From the NCBI GenBank assembly GCA_052170315.1, contig JBQNAT010000017.1, positions 1 through 37,723 of the forward strand: DNA of 37,723 nt, in the 5' to 3' direction. This document shows, one piece after another, positions 32,034 to 37,723 of the stretch. The position numbers were made by a program, and so were the translations under genes. Each line of letters begins with the position of its first letter. Position 1 is the stretch's first letter. The DNA is from UBA9732 sp052170315. GTDB lineage: Bacteria > Spirochaetota > Spirochaetia > Sphaerochaetales > Sphaerochaetaceae. Below the pieces are notes generated by a model that ran no database searches, was not told where the DNA came from, and saw only the letters and a list, made by a program, of their open reading frames with translations.

Positions 32034-32891
32034 ATGATTGAGACATATCTTCTGGAACACCTTGCCGCATTCAAAAAATATAAAACGTTATCCGAAGCGG
32101 CACAGCAGGTGTATGTGACTCAGCCAACCATGACGCGCTCCATGACCAAACTGGAGGATATTTTCGGCGTGCCGCTTTTTACAAGGGAAAAGAAAAGACT
32201 CCGCCTGAACAACAATGGAGAACTTGCCGCAAAGTATGCGGAGGATATACTTGACATGCAGGATAAAATGCTTTCGCAGGTAAGGCAGCTTGACAGGCTG
32301 TCAAAGACCATAACCATAGGCTCTATTGCACCCGGACCTATTATGGAACTGACCCCTCTCCTTACAAGCATTTTTTCCAAAACAACGGTTTCAACAGAAT
32401 TAAAGAACGAAGAAGAACTTTTACGGGGTCTTAAAAATGATATCTATCAGATGATTATTCTTCCGCATCCTGTAAAAGAGGAAGAATATTCTGCGCAAAA
32501 ATGTGGCTCGGAGCAACTTTGCGCCTCATTGATTCCAACGCATTCTCTCGCGGAAAAAAGTTCCGTCTCTTTCCGTGACTTAAACGGCGAAAGTTTCCTG
32601 ATGGCTTCCGAAGTCGGGATGTGGGATGACATTGTCCGTAAAAACATGCCCGATTCACGTTTTTTACTCCAGGGCAGCCCTGATGAACTTGCGGAAGTCG
32701 CGAATTCGTCCACCATGTCCGGTTTCTCTACAGACCTGACTTTACGTGTGCTCGGCAGCCGGGGCAATCGCGTCAACATACCGTTTTCGGATTCTTTAAG
32801 CCATACTGACTACTATTGCATTTGCAAGGTATCCAAAAAATCCGAATATAGAATATGGTTCGAAACGCTTGAGCGCAGGGTAAACGGCTGA
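32034..32891 (+). CDS. LysR-family transcriptional regulator
   Basis: A 285-aa LysR-type regulator. The N-terminal winged helix is clear (FKKYKTLSEAAQQVYVTQPTMTR split as KTLSEAAQQVYVTQ and PTMTRSMTKLEDIFG, then VPLFTREKKRLRL), with a linker helix (DILDMQDKML) and a two-lobed effector domain. GGGAG precedes ATG 32034. It is divergent from the flavodoxin/aldo-keto reductase/esterase operon, the classic arrangement for a LysR protein and its target. The effector is unknown; the redox content of the operon suggests a reactive carbonyl or oxidant signal, which is inference. Confidence 0.9.
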   Translation: MIETYLLEHLAAFKKYKTLSEAAQQVYVTQPTMTRSMTKLEDIFGVPLFTREKKRLRLNNNGELAAKYAEDILDMQDKMLSQVRQLDRLSKTITIGSIAPGPIMELTPLLTSIFSKTTVSTELKNEEELLRGLKNDIYQMIILPHPVKEEEYSAQKCGSEQLCASLIPTHSLAEKSSVSFRDLNGESFLMASEVGMWDDIVRKNMPDSRFLLQGSPDELAEVANSSTMSGFSTDLTLRVLGSRGNRVNIPFSDSLSHTDYYCICKVSKKSEYRIWFETLERRVNG

Positions 32892-32962
32892 AACCGGGAT
32901 ATGCTTTTGCTTTGCTTTGCTTTGGCGCAGGTCGTCAGCAGGTTTCGTGAACAGTTGGACAA

Positions 32963-32980
32963 TTTACTTTACAGGAAACC
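32963..32980 (+). repeat. 18-bp repeat, copy 2
   Basis: Identical to 19619-19636. It lies in the 118-bp gap after the LysR gene, which otherwise holds no gene. A run of CTTTG repeats (CTTTGCTTTGCTTTGG, about 32908-32924) lies just upstream. Confidence 0.6.
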
Positions 32981-33009
32981 TTTAGCTTGCTCATACCTTA
33001 TATCCCCAC

Positions 33010-33527
33010 TTAGACAAGCGTCTTTTTAGCCCAGGCCGAGACAATGCTTTCCGAGCCGGGCGCATCTGCCCCGTGAACGGCAAGTCCCTTCCCTATAAAT
33101 GCGCCCTTGCAGTATTTCTTAAGGTCACGTTCGCAGCTTCCAAGTCCGGAACCTTCAGGGTCATAAGCGCGAATACCTTCTTGCCTGTAAAATCCAATCT
33201 TTCAAGCTGTGTAAAAATCGGCATTGGATAGGTTCCCCACCAACAAGGTCTCGCGACAACAATGTTGTCATATTCATCAATGTTATCAAGATATCTCTTA
33301 AGTTCGGGCCTTGCCTGCTTACGAAGTTCCGCTTTTGCTTCTTCCGTGGAAGTAATATAGTCCCTGGAATATGGATTTACAGTATCTACTTCAAAAATAT
33401 CCGCGCCTACCGCGTCACGGATAAATTCCGCGCAAATTTCCGTGTTACCCTTTTCAAGATTACAGATACTTCCGTTTACATAGTTTTGTCCTCTTCTGCT
33501 GTAATAAATCACTAAATTTTTTGTCAT
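33010..33527 (-). pseudogene. Flavodoxin-family gene with a one-base frameshift
   Basis: From ATG 33527 the frame gives a flavodoxin-like protein (LVIYYSRRGQNYVNG, VARPCWWGTYPMPIF) down to VFALMT, then unrelated residues to a stop at 33093. In the neighbouring frame the expected ending continues at once: EGSGLGSCERDLKKYCK, then GAFIGKGLAVHGAD and a stop at 33010-33012. Adding one base near 33156-33159 restores a protein of about 172 residues. It is therefore a recent frameshift or an assembly error. It is 41 bp downstream of psuG on the same strand and probably in that operon. Confidence 0.85.
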
Positions 33528-33567
33528 TTGAAAATCCTTATTAACCTCAAATCCGTAAAATACAGTT

Positions 33568-34476
33568 TTATTTCAAACCTTTTGCTATCTTCGCAGCAAG
33601 AGCGGCATTGTTAAGCACAAGCTTTATATTGGACTCAAGGCTGTCGCCGCCGGTAAGGCGCTGTACTTTGTCAAGAAGATATGGCGTGGTTTCCTTACCC
33701 CTGATACCTGCTGCGTTCATTTCGGCAATTGCCTGATTTATGGCCGCGTTGATGCGTTCCGGCTCCATGCTGTACTGCTCCGGTATAGGATTTGCGACTA
33801 TAAATCCGCCCCGGATTCCAAGCTCGTTCTTTACGCTCCAGATTTTTGAAAGCTCTTCGGGGCTGTCCGCTCTGAAAGGCGCCTTTATTCCGCTGTGTCT
33901 TGTATAGAACGCGGGAAGTTCATCTGTCTGATAGCAGAAAACCGGTACGCCCCTGGTTTCAAGGTATTCCATTGTCAGGTTCAAATCCAAAATGGCCTTT
34001 GCTCCCGCGCAGACCACCAGAACAGGAGTCTTTGCAAATTCATCAAGGTCTGCGGATATGTCCATTGTGGTTTCAGCTCCTCTGTGAACACCTCCTATAC
34101 CGCCTGTGGCAAAAATCTGAATTCCTGCCATTGCGGCTATTATCATTGTCGCGGCAACTGTGGTGGCTCCGTCCTCTTCCTTTGCAATTATCATGGATAT
34201 GTCACGGCGGCTTGTCTTTGTTATTGCCATGCCTTTTTTGCCGAAGTATTCAAGCTGCTCCGAAGTAAGTCCCACCTTAAGGCGTCCCCGGATTATGGCT
34301 ATTGTGGCAGGAACGGCTCCATTCTGCCTGATAACGTTCTCTACTTCAATTGCCGTCTGTACGTTTTTAGGATAAGGCATGCCATGGCTTATTATGGTGC
34401 TCTCAAGTGCGACAATCGGCTTTCCTTCAGCCATTGCCTGCTGTACTTCCGGTGAAAAATCAAGATATTTGTTCAT
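33568..34476 (-). CDS. psuG: Pseudouridine-5'-phosphate glycosidase
   Basis: A 302-aa enzyme that splits the C-C glycosidic bond of pseudouridine 5'-phosphate to uracil and ribose 5-phosphate. The residues known to be needed in E. coli PsuG are present: Glu in ALESTIISHG (about residue 25), Lys in AITKTSRRD (about 87), Asp in TTMDISADL and Lys in CAGAKAILD. Conserved GGIGGVHRG near 130. ATG 34476 has GAGG 6 nt upstream. It overlaps the psuK gene by 17 bp, so kinase and glycosidase are translated together, as expected for a pseudouridine breakdown pathway. Confidence 0.95.
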   Translation of the reverse strand: MNKYLDFSPEVQQAMAEGKPIVALESTIISHGMPYPKNVQTAIEVENVIRQNGAVPATIAIIRGRLKVGLTSEQLEYFGKKGMAITKTSRRDISMIIAKEEDGATTVAATMIIAAMAGIQIFATGGIGGVHRGAETTMDISADLDEFAKTPVLVVCAGAKAILDLNLTMEYLETRGVPVFCYQTDELPAFYTRHSGIKAPFRADSPEELSKIWSVKNELGIRGGFIVANPIPEQYSMEPERINAAINQAIAEMNAAGIRGKETTPYLLDKVQRLTGGDSLESNIKLVLNNAALAAKIAKGLK

Positions 34477-35494
34477 ATTTTTCCTCTGCTTTTTCAATTA
34501 CTTTTTTAAAACTCAGCTGTGGACTCACAGCTTCCATACTTTCCGAATTCAGACCCGACGCAACCTGCCCCAGCCTCAGAGCCTCGTCCATAGGATAGCC
34601 TTCCGCCAGCGACCGAAGGAAGGCCGCAAGAAGGACATCTCCGCAGCCGTTCGTGGAAACCACGTTCAGACCCGCAATAACTTTTTCCTCGTAGCCTCTT
34701 GTACCGGTTCCCGTGACTTCATAACAGAAAGCCCCGCCTCTCCCCAGTGAGATTATTGCCCGCCTGAGCCCCTTTGCAATCAGGGCGTTCATTATCCGGT
34801 CAAGGCCGTTCCGGTCCGGTTCGGCGCCCTCTATGCCCGCAAGCGCGCTTGCTTCCGCGAAGTTCGCTTTCAGCAGATAAAGGTCTTCCAAAACGTCCGC
34901 AAGCTTATCCGCCTTTATTGTGGAAACGCAGTCCGCCACAAGAGGAACATCTAAAGAAGCAAGAGCTTTGATGGTCTTATGAGGCAAATTTGCCTCAAAA
35001 ACAACATAATCACAGCTCTCAAGGCTATCTTTATATTCTTTAACCAAATCAGGACTAAGGCGCCTGTTTATCTTCATGTCGTTAACGGCACAGACAAGGC
35101 TTCCGTCTCCGTCCATTATGCAGCAGTAAACGCCTGTCCTGTCATCTTTGCCGGTATAGGGCTTACTGCTTAGTTTTATGCCAAGCTTTTCAAGTTCTGA
35201 AGAAATCAGCCATCCGTCAGCGTCATCCGCTATTGCGGTTACAAGAGCTACGTCAAAACCCAGAGCCTTAAGCGCGGCCGCGATGTTTCGGCCTACTCCG
35301 CCCGGAGCCTTTTCAACGGCTCCCACATTTGAATCGGCTGCAATTATGGGCTCATTGCTTCTTGCGATTATGTCTATATTCGAGGCGCCGAATACCCAGA
35401 CCTTCATTGGTTCGGAAACCGCGCCCTTTTGCGGATTATCGGAACTGCGCAATTCGCCGCCTATTATTGTTTCGCTCACAAACGTCTTTCTCAT
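34460..35494 (-). CDS. psuK: PfkB-family kinase, probable pseudouridine kinase
   Basis: A 344-aa ribokinase-fold protein. Residues about 30-45 give the PfkB N-terminal motif (VFGASNIDII), GGVGRNIAAAL near 65 is signature 1, and the catalytic loop near 283 reads STNGCGDVLLAAF. It contains the essential Asp, but the usual GAGD is GCGD. Position next to psuG makes pseudouridine kinase the best call: it would phosphorylate pseudouridine for PsuG. The ATG is 3 nt after the deoD stop. A 29-residue leader precedes the usual PfkB start; an ATG at 35407 could be used instead but has no ribosome site. Confidence 0.85.
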   Translation of the reverse strand: MRKTFVSETIIGGELRSSDNPQKGAVSEPMKVWVFGASNIDIIARSNEPIIAADSNVGAVEKAPGGVGRNIAAALKALGFDVALVTAIADDADGWLISSELEKLGIKLSSKPYTGKDDRTGVYCCIMDGDGSLVCAVNDMKINRRLSPDLVKEYKDSLESCDYVVFEANLPHKTIKALASLDVPLVADCVSTIKADKLADVLEDLYLLKANFAEASALAGIEGAEPDRNGLDRIMNALIAKGLRRAIISLGRGGAFCYEVTGTGTRGYEEKVIAGLNVVSTNGCGDVLLAAFLRSLAEGYPMDEALRLGQVASGLNSESMEAVSPQLSFKKVIEKAEEKYEQIS

Positions 35495-35497
35495 ATA

Positions 35498-36205
35498 TCA
35501 GATAGCTTCCAGAGCTACTTCCATCATTTTTGTGAAAGTTTGCTCGCGTTCCCGAGCCGTACAGTTTTGTTCTTCGAAAATCATATCGCTTACAGTGAGG
35601 ATTCCCAAAGTCTGCACCCCGTAGCGCGCGCCCAGAGTGAAAAGCTCAGAGCATTCCATTTCAACGCACGGCACTCCGTACTTAAGAAGAATTCTGTCCT
35701 TTTCTTCTCCGTTATCGTCATAGAACTGGTCCGCCGAATAGGTTGTGCATACGCGCGTTGCATAGCCCAGTCTGTCTGCGGCATCAACAGCGTCTCTCAA
35801 CAGATAAAAATCAGCCACAGGGGGGAAAAGAAGCCCGTGTATGCCGAATCTTGAATGATTCATTCCGCTGTCAGTTGCGGCAGCCTGAACAAGCACCATA
35901 TCCTTAAGGCGCAGATTCGAGTCAGTTGAGCCGCAGGTGCCTGTTCTTATCAGGCGCTTTGCTCCGTAGAATCGGATAAGCTCGTTTACATATATTCCGT
36001 GAGACGGAGTACCCATTCCGGTTCCCTGTACGCTCACCTCTTTGCCCTTGTAGATTCCGGTATAGCCGAACATGTTCCTGACCGTGCTGTAGCAGCGTAC
36101 GTTTTCAAGAAAATTCTCCGCTATGAACTTTGCCCTCAGCGGATCTCCCGGCAGAAGTACCCTTGGCGCTATTTCTCCGGCTTTCGCCCCTATGTGTGTA
36201 CTCAT
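35498..36205 (-). CDS. deoD: Purine nucleoside phosphorylase, DeoD type
   Basis: A 235-aa hexameric-type purine nucleoside phosphorylase (family NP-I), which converts purine (deoxy)nucleosides and phosphate to base and (deoxy)ribose 1-phosphate. Motifs: MSTHIGAKAGEIAP, LLPGDPLRAK (phosphate loop, near residue 20), RTGTCGS near 87 (phosphate), VEMECSELFTLGA near 178 (ribose-binding Met-Glu) and TVSD near 204 (the general-acid Asp). Length and motifs match DeoD closely. Ribosome site AAGGAAG. It lies 22 bp downstream of the aldehyde dehydrogenase gene and 3 bp upstream of psuK, within a nucleoside salvage operon. Confidence 0.95.
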   Translation of the reverse strand: MSTHIGAKAGEIAPRVLLPGDPLRAKFIAENFLENVRCYSTVRNMFGYTGIYKGKEVSVQGTGMGTPSHGIYVNELIRFYGAKRLIRTGTCGSTDSNLRLKDMVLVQAAATDSGMNHSRFGIHGLLFPPVADFYLLRDAVDAADRLGYATRVCTTYSADQFYDDNGEEKDRILLKYGVPCVEMECSELFTLGARYGVQTLGILTVSDMIFEEQNCTAREREQTFTKMMEVALEAI

Positions 36206-36227
36206 TTTACTTCCTTTTTTTATTATC

Positions 36228-37610
36228 TTATTTCATAAATCTTTTTATCAGACGCAGCTTGCTTTCCGTATACGGATGATACCGCATGGGAAGGTCAAGC
36301 AGAGTTGACTTTTCGATTATACTCTTATAATGGGTGAACGTGTCAAAGCTTTTGCGTCCGTGGTAGCTGCCCATTCCGCTTTCACCTACCCCGCCGAACC
36401 CCATGTAGGGCGTTGCGAGATGGATTATAGTATCGTTTATGCATCCTCCCCCGTAGGAAACTTCCGAAAGAATTCTCTTTCTTACAGCCCGGTCATTTGT
36501 AAAAAGATACAGCGCAAGCGGCCTAGGCCTGCTTTTGATTTTGTCAATAGCCCAGGAAAGGCTTTCGAACTCGATAACGGGAAGGACGGGACCGAAAATT
36601 TCCTCCTGCATGATTGGGCTGTCGAATGTTACGTTATCAAGAATTGTGGGCTGGATAAAACGCGTTTCCAGGTCGGAAGTTCCTCCGAAGTAAACGGTGT
36701 CCCCTTTCACGATTCCGTCCGTAATAAGGGCGTTAACGCGCTGAAAATGCTTTTGGTTCACGATAACGGGGCTGTCATGGAAATCTCCGTCCGGGAAAAA
36801 CTCTTCTATGCAGCTTCTGACCATCGGAAGAAAACGCTCCTTCAGGCCCTTTTCAATCAGCAGATAGTCCGGGGCAACGCAGGTCTGACCGGCATTCAGA
36901 TACTTTCCGAACGCAATACGCCTTGCCGTAAGCTCCAAATCCGCTGTTCGGTCCACAAGCACCGGGCTCTTTCCGCCAAGCTCAAGGCTCACCGGCGTCA
37001 GATGTTCGGCCGCCTTTTTCATCACCAGCCTGCCCACAGACACGCTGCCCGTGAAAAAAATGTAATCGAATTTCTGGTCCAGCAGAGCCTGATTCTCCTG
37101 CCTTCCCCCTTCCACCACGGCGACAAAACTTTCTTCAAACGCCTCTCCAATCAGCGCCTTTATGCACGCACTTGTCTTTGGAGTATAGGCCGATGCCTTT
37201 ATCACGGCAGTATTCCCCGCGGCTATTGCTCCGATAAGAGGTTCAACGCACAGTTGAAAAGGATAGTTCCACGGGCTCATTATAAGTGCAACTCCGTACG
37301 GTTCGGGCACAACAAAACTTTTTGCCGGAAACTGAGCTGTAGGAGTTTTTACCCGCCTCACCCTGGTCCAGGCTCTCAGATGCCTGATTTCATAGCTAAG
37401 CTCATCCAAAACCATACCTGTTTCCGTCATATAGGTTTCAAAGCCGCTCTTTCGCAAATCCGCGTACAGGGCCGTGTTGATATCCTCTATATGCGCCCTT
37501 ATGACACCCTGAAGCCTTTTTAACGCCTCAAGCCTGAACTCAACGCCAAGAGTCCTGCCGGAGTTGAAAAATTCCCTCTGTTTTTTCACAAGCCCGTCTA
37601 TAGATGTCAT
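36228..37610 (-). CDS. Aldehyde dehydrogenase
   Basis: A 460-aa NAD(P)-dependent aldehyde dehydrogenase of the class 3-like (YwdH/AldH) group, shorter than class 1/2 enzymes, as expected. Landmarks: SPWNYPFQL near residue 108, general-base Glu in SLELGGKSP near 207, catalytic Cys in NAGQTCVAPDY near 241 and EEIFGPVLPV near 330. The C-terminus (MRYHPYTESKLRLI) is typical of this group. ATG 37610 has GGAGG 5 nt upstream; the ATG at 37625 overlaps that site. First gene of the operon with deoD, psuK and psuG. A link to pentose or aldehyde breakdown is possible but not shown. Confidence 0.93.
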   Translation of the reverse strand: MTSIDGLVKKQREFFNSGRTLGVEFRLEALKRLQGVIRAHIEDINTALYADLRKSGFETYMTETGMVLDELSYEIRHLRAWTRVRRVKTPTAQFPAKSFVVPEPYGVALIMSPWNYPFQLCVEPLIGAIAAGNTAVIKASAYTPKTSACIKALIGEAFEESFVAVVEGGRQENQALLDQKFDYIFFTGSVSVGRLVMKKAAEHLTPVSLELGGKSPVLVDRTADLELTARRIAFGKYLNAGQTCVAPDYLLIEKGLKERFLPMVRSCIEEFFPDGDFHDSPVIVNQKHFQRVNALITDGIVKGDTVYFGGTSDLETRFIQPTILDNVTFDSPIMQEEIFGPVLPVIEFESLSWAIDKIKSRPRPLALYLFTNDRAVRKRILSEVSYGGGCINDTIIHLATPYMGFGGVGESGMGSYHGRKSFDTFTHYKSIIEKSTLLDLPMRYHPYTESKLRLIKRFMK

Positions 37611-37630
37611 TAAAGCCTCCAACATTATGG

Positions 37631-37659
37631 ATTATAAAGCATTGGGCGGCGTTTTTGAA
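37631..37659 (-). promoter_or_regulatory. Promoter of the ald-deoD-psuK-psuG operon
   Basis: On the minus strand: TTCAAA (37654-37659), exactly 17 bp, perfect TATAAT (37631-37636), 20 bp before the start codon at 37610. Confidence 0.65.
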
Positions 37660-37723
37660 GAAATACATTCCATGATTCCGCAGCATTTTAGAACATAAGA
37701 GAGAGATAAGTTCATTAGGCAGA

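Noticed and set aside
32905..32925. CTTTG tandem repeat as a phase-variable or regulatory tract
   Set aside because: Only about three units and located after the LysR stop codon, so no gene would be affected by slippage.
33895..34455. Cys-rich 186-aa plus-strand ORF
   Set aside because: Antisense to psuG; the apparent Cys/Gly/Tyr pattern is a complement of Ala/Thr/Ile codons.
36330..37523. 397-aa plus-strand ORF
   Set aside because: It lies entirely opposite the clear aldehyde dehydrogenase gene; the long frame is a shadow of its codon bias.
1..37723. tRNA, rRNA and CRISPR arrays
   Set aside because: I looked for T-arm signatures, conserved rRNA blocks and regularly spaced repeats on both strands and saw none.

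Overview
This 37.7-kb bacterial chromosomal window carries about 33 genes or gene remnants and no rRNA or tRNA. The most likely host is a spirochaete of the Treponema type. This rests on the solute-binding protein signal sequence (IFAGGNQE just after the hydrophobic core), the AAA/DUF4143 ATPase and the general mix of amino-acid and nucleoside catabolism. It is an inference, not proof: several modules (SirTM/macrodomain, the LysR/flavodoxin/esterase block) are also common in gut Firmicutes and may have been transferred.

Layout. 1-9.8 kb is an amino-acid block: a TSUP permease and a small membrane protein (minus), a PLP aminotransferase and a DAACS-type acidic amino-acid symporter (plus), an Asp/Glu racemase / PH-domain protein / D-aminoacyl-tRNA deacylase operon (minus), an FMN split-barrel protein (minus), diaminopropionate ammonia-lyase (plus) and a HAD hydrolase (minus). 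9.9-13.1 kb is an ADP-ribosylation module on the minus strand: a tandem NTF2-like protein, an Rrf2 repressor, a zinc-type macrodomain and a class M sirtuin (SirTM). Two nearly identical operator/promoter pairs tie the NTF2-like gene to the Rrf2-macro-SirTM operon. 13.4-14.8 kb is a DUF4143 ATPase. 15.0-19.4 kb is a TetR-controlled heterodimeric ABC exporter-fold pair with a clear promoter and a perfect 16-bp operator.

19.6-27.2 kb is visibly more AT-rich. It holds a LacI regulator divergent from an operon of a Gfo/Idh/MocA dehydrogenase, an SDR dehydrogenase and a complete BMP/PnrA-type ABC importer (binding protein, double-NBD ATPase, two permeases). Its left edge carries an 18-bp sequence that recurs at 32.96 kb, and its right edge carries a decayed IS3-family transposase. 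27.8-32.9 kb is a LysR regulator divergent from flavodoxin, aldo/keto reductase, a flavodoxin-like lipoprotein and two esterase modules. 33.0-37.6 kb is a minus-strand operon of aldehyde dehydrogenase, DeoD, PsuK, PsuG and a flavodoxin-family gene, for purine nucleoside and pseudouridine salvage.

A recurring oddity is genes broken by single events. There is an in-frame TGA near the start of the macrodomain gene, an in-frame TAG between two esterase domains that read as one protein, a one-base frameshift in a flavodoxin gene, and a membrane-protein gene whose protein-like frame runs upstream without a start codon. They may be real decay or assembly errors; read mapping would decide.
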